Positions 13,001-27,100 of a DNA stretch of 64,000 nt are shown in pieces; the stretch's first letter is position 1; each line of letters begins with the position of its first letter. This DNA comes from Dromaius novaehollandiae (Eukaryota; Chordata; Aves; Casuariiformes; Dromaiidae). A model generated the notes under the pieces. It searched no databases. It was not told the DNA's origin and worked only from the letters and a program-made list of their open reading frames with translations. The translations under genes were made by a program, and so were the position numbers. The stretch spans positions 140,264,721-140,328,720 of the forward strand of contig NC_088098.1 in assembly GCF_036370855.1 (NCBI RefSeq), given 5' to 3'.

Positions 13001-13195
13001 AGTAGCACTTCCTTTTGGCTGCAGTGTGCTTTTCAGAGTAGCTGGAATAATACACAACACCAGACCATTAATAAATATGCAACTTCTGTTCTTCAGACCT
13101 TCCCTATTCAGGCAGCACAATCTTTCAGTTTTAAAGAATAAGGAAATAGGCAGGCAACGCACTTGAGGCTTCTACCCAGCAGAACAAATTGCTTG
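10085..13195. other. noncoding DNA, no gene seen
   Basis: AT-rich with scattered frames of 60-85 codons that resemble no family. A perfect two-copy 21-base tandem repeat is at 12861-12902. A somewhat GC-richer stretch around 10840-11040 carries a minus-strand frame of 85 codons without recognisable features. Nothing else stands out. Confidence 0.7.
12861..12902. repeat. tandem repeat, 2 exact copies of 21 bp
   Basis: The unit begins TCTGTAATTTAAAGTAAG and is present twice without any mismatch (12861-12881 and 12882-12902). The absence of divergence suggests a recent duplication, probably by replication slippage. Confidence 0.95.
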
Positions 13196-13910
13196 TTAGT
13201 GCTCCCCTTTTTCTTGTGCTCGCATGCTGCTTGTGTTTGCTCTTACACTGAGCGCCGTGCTGTATTTTGCAGCAGTCTGTTTAGGAGAGCTGTGCTGGCT
13301 TGCAGAGCATCGTGAGCCAGGACAGATCCTCTGAGCTCGTCTGTGTCTTCTGAATTGCTCTGGAATACAGGAGAGACAGGTAGGAGGCTGGCGTAGCCAG
13401 GTGGGAAAGCCCTGTAGAAAGAAATTCATGTGCAGTAACAAGCTCCCTGGGTTCATTTTTAATGCTGCTGGAGACTGGGAGGTAAATAGGCCATTTTTTG
13501 AATTCTGTGATAAGTGTATAGTCCCTGTCCCCAGTGTATTTTCTTTGGAGTGTGTCCATGCAGGTGTGTGCAGACAGACCCAGGTTCCCATTTGGAAGTG
13601 ACACACTTGTTAGGATGGGGTTGTGTCTGAACTAATGAACTCAAACTGAATGCAGCTTGTATCTTGCGGAGCAAGCCTGGGCCTGTCTGCATACATCTCT
13701 GTAAATGTGCCCTTTGCTGACCCTGAATTTGTTATAGATAAGGAGGACCAGGGCCATCAAAGTGTTCTGTGCAAACGTTGTACTCGTCCTGGTGAGTTAC
13801 CATACGCTGCTCCTGAGTATCATTACGAACAGAATTTGACTCTGATATTTGCTGTCAGGACGAGAGGGTATGGTGCTACCTGTCAATCCTGCAATGCCCC
13901 TTAGTGCCTG
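13196..13910. other. GC-richer, stop-poor block of unknown nature
   Basis: Several frames on both strands stay open through this block: minus-strand frames of 136, 107 and 77 codons at 13196-13692, and plus-strand frames of 66 and 84 codons at 13401-13904. Simultaneous openness in many frames usually reflects base composition rather than coding. No domain is recognised. The plus-strand frame at 13650-13904 has two CxxC pairs and contains a splice-donor-like CCTGGTGAGT at 13788-13797 (see findings). I make no gene call. Confidence 0.5.
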
Positions 13911-14666
13911 ATGTCAAAGGTCAAATGTTTATGGGAGGAAAGGGCAGACTCCCCATTCCCTCTCTTCCCCCAGTCCCCACCTATCCAGACGTATAATGAC
14001 TGATACACTTTGCACAATAGAAGCATTCTCAAAACAAACTCTCATAGCCTCTTGCTATCACCTGGTTTGCTATTAGCTTGTCTGATGTTAGATATCACAA
14101 AGGTCACACTGGTTCCTAAGGCTTGCTGAAATATTTTATAGACACCAACCAAAATAAATCCTGTCTAGCTTGTCACGGAGCCACTTTAACATGAATAATA
14201 TCAACACGAGTTTCATAAACTGTTCATATATTTAACAACCTAGTCTTCTCCTAAAATTTCTGTCACTGTAGAAATAATCTTGGGGAAAGCTTGCCTTGCC
14301 TGGCCTTGTCCCCACCCCCCACCTTCCCCTTCCCCTTCCTCATTTTTTTTACAGCAATTAACTCATGACTAGCTTGAAATTACATTTTATTTTTCTCCAG
14401 GTACTTCTGTTATATATAAGGCATAGCCAGGTATTATTCTTAATCTCTCACCCTGGAGAGGTTGAGAACCTCTTGGGATCCTGGCTTTGCGGGAGTTTTC
14501 GGTGATGCCAGGCTGGTTTCCTGGGATCGGGCTGGTGTTGCTGCTCAGTCCTGCACCTCAGTCTCAGATGATTGCGTACTTCCCTGTCTTCCATGCCTAT
14601 GTTTCTATCTCCTGTTAGTAATGGAATAATACATTAGCATTTTTATAAAATATATATCTGTCCTCT

Positions 14667-14702
14667 GCCATGTGATTATGTGACTGCCATGATTATGTGA
14701 CT
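14667..14702. repeat. near-perfect tandem pair (19 bp and 17 bp)
   Basis: GCCATGTGATTATGTGACT is followed directly by GCCATGATTATGTGACT. The copies differ by one TG dinucleotide, giving a minimal two-copy tandem repeat. Confidence 0.9.
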
Positions 14703-15939
14703 AGCATCTCTTTAATGCACTGCTTGCTTCCAAATACATTGTTTGTCCTAAAAAATAACCTGCAATTTTGGGAGATTTAAAATATACTGGTTACAGTAAT
14801 ATTTGACTTTGAGCATCTCCTTTTGTTACACCTGGCTACAGGAAGGCACGGGTCGATGATGCTAAGTTATGTGTACATTTTGACATATAGCATTATACTG
14901 AGGTGCTGTTAAGACCTTCAGGGGGAGTGCTATTTCATCCAAAAATGGCTTGTCATGTATTTTCTTTGCCTTTTTTAATTAAAAAAACCACAGTGCTTTA
15001 ACATTTTCAGCTACCAGTTAGTGTGGCCATTGGACTGGCTATGGTGTGCTGAGATTCGTCTGGAGTTCCACTCCTAGGTAATTTGCACAGACTTAGTGCA
15101 GTTAAAGCTTGAATATAAAAACTAAGCAGTTGGCACAGTATACCTAAAATGTTTCATTGCTGGGTCTGAAACGATCACTGCAGTTGTGCCTGGGAGCTTG
15201 TATGGTTCCCAGGAATCTAAATAATAGCCTATAATAAACAAGCTGTTTCTGCTGTGTACACCAATTATTCATCAGCTTTTTGGATTCATTTGCTCAAGCC
15301 TGAATGTGTTAGAGTCATTTCAATGGTAATACATTTGACAGAAACAGATATTTTCCACTGAAATTATGGGAATTTATGAACTGTATTGATTTCATCAGAT
15401 CTTTTTTCTAATGAAAAAAATTTGAAGTGAATATATAATACCATCAAAATGGCAGATGTGTATAGATAGAGACAGATTAAGATATTTTGTTCTAAGTTTT
15501 TATTTGCTGTGATCCTGTCAACTTCTTAAATTTAATTTAAATTTAAGTAGGTAGTCTCACTAAAATGCAAAATGAAACTTTTTCAATGAGAATTTTTCTT
15601 AATGGTTTTGAATTTGTTTCTAAAGGAGCTCAGATTCGAAATGTAGGAATCCATTGTCAACCTCTCCGTAGTCAGAGTGAGCCACTGTAGGGTGTCAGGA
15701 GTCTTCTGGATGCAGGTTTCCATTCCAGAGGTCATTCAAAGTATTCTTGAGGAAGTTTCTGTTCTCGGTGATCTGATATTATGAGTGGGCTGTTTTGTAT
15801 GCACCTCTGTCTGATCTCAAAAGGGAGGTGGAGCTTCTCCCTTGATGTCAAGTCCCTTTGACAGAATAGTGGATATGAACGTTTTTTCCAAGTCCTTGTT
15901 TTGGAACAGGTACGTAGTTGACTTAGTTACTTAGTTTTT

Positions 15940-16010
15940 TTCCATATTATTTTTTCCATACATTTCCATATATTTCCCCATATATTTTTTCCATATATTT
16001 CTATTCTGAT
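15940..16010. repeat. low-complexity CCATATAT-type run
   Basis: Irregular reiterations of TTTCCATATAT and TTTTTTCCATA occupy about 70 bases. This is a degenerate simple repeat with no clear unit boundary. Confidence 0.7.
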
Positions 16011-17100
16011 CTGTTTGAGGATCTCCCTGTTCAAAAGCTCTGTTTTCATACTGTAGGGCTGCTTCACATATGAAATCAGTAATATACTTATCTTCTTGCA
16101 GTGAGAAACAGCATTCTTATTTCGTTAGCATGTTTTAAAGCTGTTTGGGAGTATCTTTTTCAAAATACATTTTGGTGGTTTGTTCTTGTTTTCCGCTGGA
16201 GTGGTTTCTTGTCCTCAAATACATGCATTAACTTTATACATGCGGGCACCATTGCTGAGATTCCTTTGCAAATTATATGTATTTCTGATCAGCTGGCAAT
16301 AGGGATCTCAATGTGCAAGCTACCAGCTGTTTTTTTCATGATAGCAAAGCTGCAAGCTTTGACTCATTGGTGTCACATTGCAAACTTGCCTATTTGTTCA
16401 CATCACAACATAGGACAGCAGAGGTGGTGGCCAGCTGCTTGACTTACAGAGACTGGTTCAACAGTGAGGTAACCGCATCTCTTGCTTATTTATCTGGTAC
16501 AGACCTCAAAGCATTTGCACACATCCGTGAAGAAATGTTATAGCTGAATTTATTTCATATTTTTAGGCACAGGTATCTGCTGCATCGTGTTCACTACTTT
16601 TTTGGGTTCAAGCTACAGTGGGAGATTAACAAATATCCTGTATATGATATTGCAGTTAAATATAACTCCAGTTTGTTTTTATTTAATTTTAGTTTTATTT
16701 CTCTGATTTTGTCTAAAAGATTGGGCAAGTTGTAGTCCTTTTCTGACATGGTTTTGTCATGCTATCTTTGCATTTGTATTTCTTAAAGCCAGCAGGACAC
16801 TCACAGATTAGTAATACAGATATGGATGGTACTGATGGTTTTCTCTCACATTTTTTTTTCCTGAACACCATTGTTTACTTTATAACATTCAACATATACC
16901 AAGGCAATTAGATTTTTCACCTCATATAACTTGTCAGAATGAGTCTTTTTGCACTAAAGTGCTGAACTGTGTTCTTCCTTTCACTTGTAAGTATTTGGTA
17001 GTAAGACTTAATTAGAACTTTATTTACATCTCGATTTATGTTTCTGAATAGTTACCATGTTATTTACTCAGCTTTTGGTTTCTCTGTCTTCAGCAGTGTC

Positions 17101-20100
17101 TTTTGATTTCTTTGATTCCTTTCTTTTTCTTTCTGTATTTCTACAAACTTTATTAAAAATCAAGCTCCTGAAGCACTAAGAGGAGGCACCTGCAATCAGA
17201 AGCAAACGGGCAGTCAAAAATCAGCCTGAAAGGGTTTCCAGAAGTCCCAGTCTGCACGCTGCAAGCCACAAAACACCCCCATCTCTCTGAAGTGGTACTA
17301 TATTACTCAAAATACTCAATCCAGTGTGTCTAAAAAGTCACAGTCCTTCAGCATAGCTTAGTCATTTTTAGCAGCTTTACTATGAAGATCTTAATGTGCT
17401 GCCTACTGCTTGTATTTGGCTTTTTTTTTTTTTTTTTTTTTTTTAGTATGCTGTTGTGGCTATTTGTGGAAATTTTATTGTCCCATGCTCAGTGTCAGTA
17501 AGTTCATGGACTTTTAGTTTAGCTGAAGACAATGGCAGTTCTGGAGTTTCAGCCTAGATATTTTTACTTGGTATTCTGCTTGTAATTTACAATATCCTAG
17601 TGATATTTTTTCCATATAATTTATATTTGGCTGGGTTTCAGTTTTGCTTTCTTCTCTTGCACAATGCAATGAAAGTCTCTGTAGTATAGTGCATTCACTG
17701 ATGTCTTGCTGCCTACTTGGCAAGCCGTCTCCTGTTTGTATGCTGCTTTGTCTTTGCATCTGGTGCTTCTCTGAGCTTTCCAAACCTTTTGTTTTTTTGC
17801 CATTTTGTACTGCATTAATATCATCCATGCACAGTCTCATTCTCTGAGTTCCTGCTTGCTTCCTTGATATATTGCATTATCACTATTTTGATTTGTCTTT
17901 ACGTTTTGGCATAATGATCTATCTTGTCTCAATCATGGTTAGTAACTCAGCATTTAGGATATTTCCTTTCAAGGCCAGATTTACCAGAAGTGATATAGAA
18001 GATATAGATACAGCTCCATCTCAGTGCACTACTAGCAGTGCTAAAATGTACCTAACCTTGATCCTTCACCAGGATTTTACCACTGTACCTCCAAGTCTTC
18101 CTTTCCAATTTCCTTGTCTCCTGCTTTTCAGTATGCAACTCTTTTGGGGCATTAACTTTTTTCACTTGCTTTTTTGTGCTATTTGATCTGCTTCAATTCA
18201 CATTCTGGACTGAACTTGACAAATTCTCTAGCTTTCCACTTGTCCATAGCATTTAGTTATTATCATAGAAGCTAAAAATATTCTTAACTCTTGGTTTTTT
18301 TGATCCCTGCTACTAGTCACAAATTAGTTCATCTTTTAAGAATTGGTAGCTGCAAGGTCAGCTACTTCTTGAAGGGTAGCAGTATCCCAGCTGATTGCTA
18401 ATTCTGTGGTGCTTGTTGAAAAGGTATGTTCTGATTATCTCTTGCGGGGATCGAAATGCTTCTGGAGTAGATCCTGTGTTGCACTTGGTTCTCCTTTTTG
18501 GCTGCTGACATATCTGGCTGGTATGTGAATATGCTGCAACCTCTGTTCATGATACTCATTGCTAAGTTTGTTTTATTTTTCTTTTTATCTAAACCTATTG
18601 TTAATTACTTCTAACACTGTTAACTGAAGAATGTCTCTTTGTGATTATTATTGTTTCCTCTTTTTGTCTTTCAGTAGTATCACTATGCCTTCATGAACTG
18701 TCTCACTTCTGACATCATGTTCAGGGACAAAGCACAAAAATAGAGGGAATGAAGACAACATACCATCCATGCTTTTCTTCTTCCTCCACAGACAGCGTCT
18801 TCTCAAACACTGAAAATAGTAAGTTAACATGTCTCTCCTCTCCCTGAGTCACCTTCACTAGTTAACTAATTATTTTGAAGACTTCCGTTCAGTGTCAGCA
18901 GGGGTTGCACAAGATGACAGCTCTCAATTAGCACTCCTGTAGACACAAGCCAAACCTAAGAGGGCAAAAAAAAGGAAAAAAAAGAAAGCGAGAAGGAAAT
19001 GAAGCACTGATCCCTCCCACTTTCACAGAACAGATGGGATCTGAGCTATACAATCATAAGGTATATATATGTGGGATTTGGATTGTCTAAGAATAGAAAA
19101 TTCTGTGTGTTTCAAGAGTCCCTGTGCAAGGGCAGTGAATCTGCATCATATCCAAAGCAGCATAGGAAATAGTGAATGTGAAATGCTTTGTGTTTCGAGA
19201 AGAATGAGAAATTATTTCCTGTGCAATTACAAATATGAGTTAGGAGCAAACTCATCTGCTGATTGTATTCATGAATTTCAATATGAGTCCACCAAAACTT
19301 ATCATAATGGCTATCAGTAAAAAATAAGCTCACATGTTAAGGATAAAGGCCAGAAAAAATAAGCAATGAGAGGCCCTTGTTCCAGCTTCTTTAAATTATC
19401 ATTTAACACTCTCTGTAATTATTATTTACTTGTAATGAGTCGGTAAACCATTAAAGCTAAGCAGGAGGCTTATTTCTGCTATGCACATTCATGAAATGAT
19501 GTTCAATAGAATTGCTTCTGCTTTTACAGTTATACAAGCATGAAATCAATGATCAATGATTTTTTTAACCTCTCAATGCAGCTTTATTTTCAAAATCACT
19601 GTTCCAGCCCAGTCTCCCTATTCACTTTCCAACAAAAGTAACGATTCTTTAAAAATATAAAATCATTAGTTGCACATGAATATAAATGTAGGAATATGGC
19701 TACATTGTGACAGAGATGAGCAATGATTTTCCATTCAAACTATTTTTTGAAGTTTCCCTTAGTTCATGCGTCTTGACTCTACTCACCCTGGAAAGTTGAA
19801 TTATGCAAAATTTCAAGCAGCTTTGTGGAAGCATGAACAAAGTCTGAAAAATCTATTGCAGTTGGAGAGTTCATGGTGAAAAGTCATGTGGCTTAGTGAA
19901 GTCACTGACTTCTGCCTGAATGCTCCAAATTATTGAGGTCTATGACTGACACAATGTGCAAAACTTGAGAGCTTCTGTCTTTAGTCCTATTTATAGAGGG
20001 CAGAATATTTCAACTGGAAGGTCACATTCTTATTTCTGAAAAATCATCTGCCAGCTGCAGTTATAAACTTTACAGTCAGCTGTGATCATTATGATCAACT

Positions 20101-21100
20101 CAGCCACCTGCTTAGTGCTTAATTTCAAATACCTCATAACACTTTAAGAGAACCCAGTGAGGAGTTAGGCCCACAAAAGCTTTTTATTTCACCTTGTGTG
20201 AGGTGCAGTGAGTCCTCAAATGCCATAGGTTAGACAGAGTGTCTAACTCTTCTCACAAGTTAAGAAATAGGTTGCATTTAGGCAGACCTATTGCTGGGAT
20301 ATGTTGAGTATGTATGTCCTGCAACATATTTGTTTCTAAGATCATTCAAGTTAGGGCATACTAAAATGCATAATACCTCCTGTCTAGCTGGCACATATGA
20401 ATTTCCTTTCTATAGAGCCCTACCATGAAGATGGGAGGCTGCCCAGGTGGCTGCCCAGAAGTAATCTGAATTTAGTTGTATGAACTCTTGAGTCATCAAG
20501 TCCTGCAGGCAGCCGTGCAGTAATGTCAGGTTTGGAGAGACCTATGGAATATCTGCTTTTCATACTACAGTCTGAAGTACTTTTGTCAATACTTTAATGC
20601 CATTTAATAAACAAAAGCTGAGGAGTAAAAGACTGAAAGCTAGACAATGTGCCTTGAGAAGAAAGTAGGAAAAGCTGAGAGCTTAGTAGCCTAGGTCCCT
20701 GAAATAACATTTTTAAAGGAAAGAATTCTGGAAAGAAAACTCCCAAGCTCTTTCTTAGGTAGTGAGGAACAACTATACTACTGAGGAGAAAAAGCTCCAA
20801 AAACATGAACCTAAAAGCAAAAATAATGACAGTAAAAATGAAGGTTCTGACCTAGAAAAAGTCCATCCTCCTAAGAGTAGATTTGGTGATAAACTTAAAC
20901 CAGGACATGAGTGGGATAACTAAACCAGCCACTTGAGGTTTGAATGTCCCAAGAAACTCCTCTGTTCCCTTCTTACATTTTATTCCTAGCTTCAAGGAAT
21001 GAGACCCCTATGACAAGAAGCCAAACTGAGTGCCTTAATGCATCCCTGTTTATGTATCAAACTACAGTCTTTATGGATGTGACAGGCCATCTTATCCTTC
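17101..21100. other. noncoding DNA, no gene seen
   Basis: This stretch contains a T24 tract (17421-17444) and an A-rich run at 18966-18990. The frames of up to 108 codons at 17514-18186 occur in T-rich DNA and do not resemble proteins. The block 19380-19720 is repeat-free, TAAT-rich and looks conserved (see findings). The remainder shows nothing recognisable. Confidence 0.7.
17421..17444. repeat. poly-T tract (24 T)
   Basis: Uninterrupted T24. It could be an expanded homopolymer or the reverse complement of a retroposed poly-A tail. No recognisable retroposed gene or target-site duplication is seen next to it. Confidence 0.95.
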
Positions 21101-24100
21101 TCTCTACACCCATCCCTATCGTAAAATGCCCTTGCACTTGATTATCCCAGCACACTCTGAGCCACTCTTTAATTACAGACCCCATGCCCTGTGGAGTCCC
21201 TGTTTTTTTTTTTCTTTTCCCATGCTCTCATCCCAGTGGAAATCAAAGTTCTCCACTCTTCTGAGACAGCCACTCGTGCAGCTGCTGCGCAGCATTTCCT
21301 GCCCTTGTCCTCCCTCTCTATGCCCATCTCCCTTCCGTCTTAGCTGTGGGCACCCGCTGACCCTCCCACTGGCTACTGTAGTTGGCCATACATGTAGAGT
21401 CCCACGTTTTCTGAATACCACAGGTACACAGTGACTTTGTTGCTTAAGCGTTTTCAGAGTGAACCTGGAAGAAGACGACAAGGATGTACCAAGCATAAAA
21501 CAAGCAAATACCACCATTATCTGGATTCAGGTCTTACAGTCTTACTCTGTCCTGCTACTGGGGAATATTGCAGCTGGACACTGAACCTATTCTCTGATTG
21601 CCTGGAAACGATTTTTTGCGTCTCCCAAGGATAAGATTTAGTGAATTCTCCCCATGCTCTTTTCTCCTCCCTCCCCCTTATCTGACTCATACAGGAGAAC
21701 TAAGCTCACAGGATTTGAGTGATGATTTTTATCTTAAACTAATGGATTTTTTAAAAAATATCATTTATATTTACCGGTAATTGTAATACAGGGATGCTGT
21801 GAACTATAAACTGTTATGTCACGCATAGGAGGAATGTTAATGTTGAACTCAAATTCTAGCTGTGCTTATAAGCTCCATAAATCACAACTATAAATAGATC
21901 TGAGCTAGTGCCATGGGGAAAGTCTCTGAATATTCATAAGCCTCTCATTTCATATTTTGTCACCAGAATAAGCCTTGAAACCATAAGCAGTATGCAGCCA
22001 GTGAAACAGCAGCAAGGTAATGGCATTATGATAACAAAAATACATCAGTATGATAAACAACTGATATCTGCAGATCATCTATATTGTCCTTGTGTGTAAA
22101 GTGAAAGCCATTTATTCAAATGTCATAAATAGCTACTTTGATTAATAACATTAGTTGTCCTTTATGAGATGCTGTTTTCTTGAGGATATCTGGAGGCTAA
22201 ATATTTTATGGTCTTCAGAAAAGAGAAGAAATATTTTTTCATATTTCTTACATATTCTCTAATTATTATTCATTACTTTGATGGCATCATAGAGATAAAT
22301 GATGCATTATAAAAATAAAGTCCTTTCTCTGAAGATTTTATAATTTAAAGGATCCCAAATTCTTCCTTTGAAAAATCTATGTACATCTGAACAATTTTAT
22401 TTTCAATAAATTGTAAATCCCCTGGAAAAAAAGTGTTTCAGAGCAATCACACTCATCATGATTATACAGTGAGTTTACTAATTATTTTAAATAGAAAAGC
22501 TGATGGAGCAGATGATAGAAAAATTAAATTAACATTTCATTTTACTATTTCAAAGAACCCTTTTTGTTGTCATTTAAAGAGGAGACCACTTCAAAATGCA
22601 TTTTTTTTGTTTAAATATCTATCTAAAAGGGGGGGACAAATCTCTCAAAAAAAGGTAAAGTAATGAGGGTGAAACATTGTTTTGGTTCAGGTTGAAAAGT
22701 TGGAGGGTCAGTTGCAGGTGTTTAAAAGAGGGCAGAATTTGTCTCTAATTTTTGATACAAAGAACAGGCAGAGATAATATGTGAGAAGTTTTGATGAGAA
22801 GAACAAATATTGATAAGCAGCTTAATTATGTGAAGCTTAAAAGGAAGACAAATACCAGTTGCCTGCAGTTATAAAAAGATTTGCTTTGAGGCAAAATGCA
22901 CTTCTGAGGCCATTTCTGGTTACATTGCTCTGTGCAACATAGTGGTGTGGTTGAATAGGTCAGAAGAACTCCTGAACATTTATTTAGCTGAATTGAAGTG
23001 TATTAATGAGTGTGAGGAAGTTTCTAATATCAATCCGTGACTTGCAATGCTCTACAGCTACACCGGGGATAAAATTCTTCAAGGATGTCAGTCATGCATA
23101 TACGGTTTTACTCTAAAAAGTACTAAAAAAAGACATCTCACTAAATCACTTTCTTGTGTATTGCATATTATACATCCTGTTTGCTTATTTGATGGCAAAA
23201 TAAGTTTCTATTGATGCTGTATTTCTGTGAGATCTGAAGATCAAATATATGTATGTAATGGACACTGACCTTCTGAGTTGGTGTGTGTGTGTGGGGGAAT
23301 TAGGTTTCTCCCCCGACATTCACAGACTAGCTCTTAACCTCAGTCATAGCTTAAAGTCCAGTCAGCCTGTGTGAACTCAAGCAGATTTTTGCTAAGGGCA
23401 CAATCTGAGTTGCTGAAAAACCCATTGCAGGCTGTAAAACTTACTGCAAGCAAAAATATAGAAGAATGAAGGAATCCAGAACAAACCCACGAATTTTAAC
23501 TTGTGGATTGTTTTTGCAAAGGTGGCTGTTGGGAAAAATATTTAGTTGTTAATTGAGCACATTTACATAGGTATCATTAAGATATATAACCGTGGTTACT
23601 ATGGTACCTGAACTGGGAAACACATTTAACAACACTCATTTTCACTGAATCATTCATTCTAACTGGGTCTTCAAGAAAGCCCAGATATGAGTTCTTATTT
23701 CCAAGTACACCCAAGGGACAATCTGAAGTCCAGACCAATAAAAAAAGTCTCATCAAATGTACAAGGAATGCCAAATAGTATTAAAATATACAGTTTAGTA
23801 TTGTAAGGGGTGTACTGCATATTGTATCATATTGTTCAGTGTCTAATACATATGGTAGAATTTTTATTTTGTATTTTCAAAATTAATAACTCTCTGTGTC
23901 CCTCCATTATGGTAAAGGTTCTGAATGCATTATTCTTCCAGTGTCTGTGAAATCAGCACTTTATAATACATTGAGATGCTACATCAGTATTCCTCCAAGC
24001 TCCTAAAGGTCAGTGGCAGTTATTTTTCTTTTAAGGGCAGAAATCTGTAGTGCAGAAAGTGCAACAAGGCAAGAAGATGAAAAAAAAAGAAAAGCAGAGA

Positions 24101-27100
24101 ATGATTCATGGTAACCTGGGATGAGCTTGTTCAAATAAATTAGCAATGACCCATCATAGAACTGACCTTGGCATTTGCTACTGAAACAGCTTGTATATTA
24201 ATTAATGAGCCCCCTCCAACTCTACTGGGTCAAACTAGTTGAGCAATCTGTAAAACTAAAGGTCAGAATTATGGGGTTCAGTTTCTAGTCCTGGTACAAA
24301 TTATGGCCTGGCTGTGAGAATGCTCCATTGGTAAACTGAGATGAGGCTGCTTTGTTTTACAAATGTGTTGTATTGACTGATATTAGTGAGGCATTCATGT
24401 ATCTCAGCAATACGGAGCACAAACAGTACTTCATGAGAAACCATGCCTTTCTTAAAAGCCGCATGCAAGTCACAACAGCAGCAAAACTGCACAATAGCAG
24501 AATAATTGCACAAAAAATCAGTGACTATTAATGATCTATTGGGGATGACAGTTAAAGGCTTTCCTGTGAGTGTACAGAAAATGTCTAAGGAAACTTCCTA
24601 TCCTTGAAGACCCAGTTGTTTGCACAGAAAGAAATGCTAAGAAGTATGTTACATCACTAGCCTCCCTAGGCACAAAAGATGCCCAGAGCAAGGCATGATT
24701 AAGGTTAGTGAAATTCTTTCAGCAAATTCTGTGCTGCTATTTGACAAAGTCTGTTAGAAGACTTATGCTATTCTTGGATTTAATAGGAAAGTAAATCCAC
24801 TGGGTGAGCTCTTCTAAAGAAAAATAATTACATAATTCTGGTTTAAGTCTTTTCTGAGTAGAGATTACCCGTGATTCTAATTATATTTCACAGTTTCTTG
24901 CCACTTGACAGTGACTGCTCTGCTTTCAAAACTCAACTTGGACTTGAGTTATAACTGTAAGAAATATAATTTATCTTAACCTACTGTCATTAAAAACAGC
25001 ATTAAATTAGTCCTAAGACAGTCATGACAAAAGAATATAATTTTTGAGTATCATAACTGTTAAGCTCAAAGCCTCAGGCATCTAGGAAAATGAGCCCTCT
25101 TTTGCACACTTGACCTGCACCCTGGTTTCACATTTCCATTTAGCAGTAGCTAAAGATCAGAGATTAGCATAGACTTTGAATAAAAATGGCTAAAATGTCT
25201 CAGGTGTAGCAAGAAAGTATTCACACATTCCTTTTCAAACTCAAAACAGATCTGAGACTGGGATACGTGGCATACATGTGTCCCTGCTTCCCCAGAGGTT
25301 TAGAAGACTGATAAAACAATGACAGTTCCACCAGGCTGGCTGCCCTAAACTTGTGGGTTTTTTTCAGTCCAAAGAGAAAACAGGAACTGTAGACAAATTT
25401 TACATGGAAAGGTTGTCAGCTCATTTTGTGTTGCTTTTTTTAAAGTTTCTGGCATATCAAGAATTTTATTTGTATTTTGAAGTCTCTGAACTTTTAAACT
25501 CTGAACTTTTAAACATGAGCTCAGACAAAAACTGTGCAACATCAGTACCAACCAGAAAACAGAAATCCTTTGGAAGAGTTAATATTTTTAATAGAAGCTA
25601 TAAGAAAAGAAAAAGCAGCCTTTCAATTCCTAAGTCGTAAGAAAGCAGCATAATCTTGTTTACCAAAGTCCTTGAATAATATTCTCTGATAATACAAAGC
25701 CTGTTGGTGATATTTTAACACATACTGCTGTGATACATGACCAGAGATGTAGTTTTGACCCAGCCTATTACACTTTTCCAAGATTTATCCATCTTAAGAA
25801 ATATATCCATATTGAACACACCAATACCACTATCTACATGACAGAGTCCAGACCATCAAATTATTAATGTTCCCCTCTTTAAGTATTTAGATTGTGTAGT
25901 CTTCCTTATTACTCAGCTCATATTCTTTCCCCTTACTTCAATAGTTTATAATAATAGGACCATTTCTGACAACATCACTATAGCAAACAAGACCAAGCAA
26001 ACAGAGCCACTGTAGTGTCAAAAAACTGACCCAACTTTAAACTCAAACATAATACCTGAAGTTCAGATCAAAAAGTCACCTCCACCTATTGAAAACCACC
26101 TTTTAGTAGGGTCTTCTATTAAAAAAAAAAAAGCAACACTCAGTTTGCATATGCATTTGTGCCACAATCAGGTTCCCCAGTGTATTACCATTTCTATTAG
26201 GACGGTCTTTGCTGCAAAATTTAAAAGACAGTAAGAATAGAAAATAGTCCTGAGATTTAATTCACACAAATTTTAAGCTCATAGCTGTAGCCTGTGATCT
26301 TTGTTAGGTGCTTTCTCTATATTCTCTGGATTTTCAGTGTGGCATTATTGCTTTGTGTCATTGTGCCAAAGATCATTATAGCGCTCCCAAAATAATGATA
26401 GGGATGTTGAGGTCTTGACTCCAGAATTATGAAATTTCATTTCCTGTGTAGAGAAGAACAATGCTTTATAACCAAAGGATTAAAAATGTAAAGCAACTTT
26501 GTGATCAGGCCACTATATATGCTGTTCGACAGCTCCTGGAGGAGTCAAGGAATACTTTGTATGTAAAGTGAATAGCAGAGTGTAGAAGAATAAAAATGCT
26601 GTGCTTTAGGCAACCAAGAGCTCAACACTTAAAAAGTTAGGGCATGCAAGGAAAACCAGTGTTGTAAGCAGATAAAATCAGGTGAAATATGAAAATTCAT
26701 CATGAATGAATAAAAGCGATTCCAACAAAAGCAGTGAAGAAAAGTTTAGAATTCTTCCCCATAGTAATTACACATCTTATTCAAAGATTATTTCTACACA
26801 ATAAGTAGCTTCATTATGACATATTATTTCCTGAGTAATTAGAAAATGGTGTTACATGTACGGCACGCTTGACCATTTGGGTTAGTGTGTTTATTCCATG
26901 TAGGTAGGTGGATTGATAGAAACAAGGGTTGATAAATGACAGTAAGGGGTCCCCAATCACATGCAGTTTCAAAATGATTCTGTGAAAAGATGCAGAGCAG
27001 TAACATTCCTGTGAAACCTCTCTCCATGGGGCAGCGTGAAGTAGGTCAGTAAAACTGATAGGGCAGATTATGCGCAAAGGAGGCTTGATGAGCCCTGATC

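Larger units (their letters stand above)
13911..17100. other. noncoding DNA, no gene seen
   Basis: AT-rich, with a pyrimidine-rich CTTCCC repeat near 14320-14341, a near-duplicate GCCATG-ATTATGTGACT pair at 14667-14702, and an imperfect CCATATAT low-complexity run at 15940-16010. The stretch 15215-15335 lacks repeats and has TAAT-type motifs. No exon or RNA gene is recognisable. Confidence 0.7.

Noticed and set aside
13196..13606. Minus-strand frame of 136 codons
   Set aside because: At least three other frames are open across the same bases, it has no recognisable domain and its composition looks random.
21173..21517. Overlapping frames of 114 (minus) and 102 (plus) codons
   Set aside because: Both strands are open in a pyrimidine-rich stretch, a composition effect.
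24272..24330. Possible plus-strand MIR fragment
   Set aside because: Only GGGGTTCAGTTTCTAGTCCT and a CTGGCTGTGAG stretch resemble the family; the rest does not follow, so it is too weak to call.
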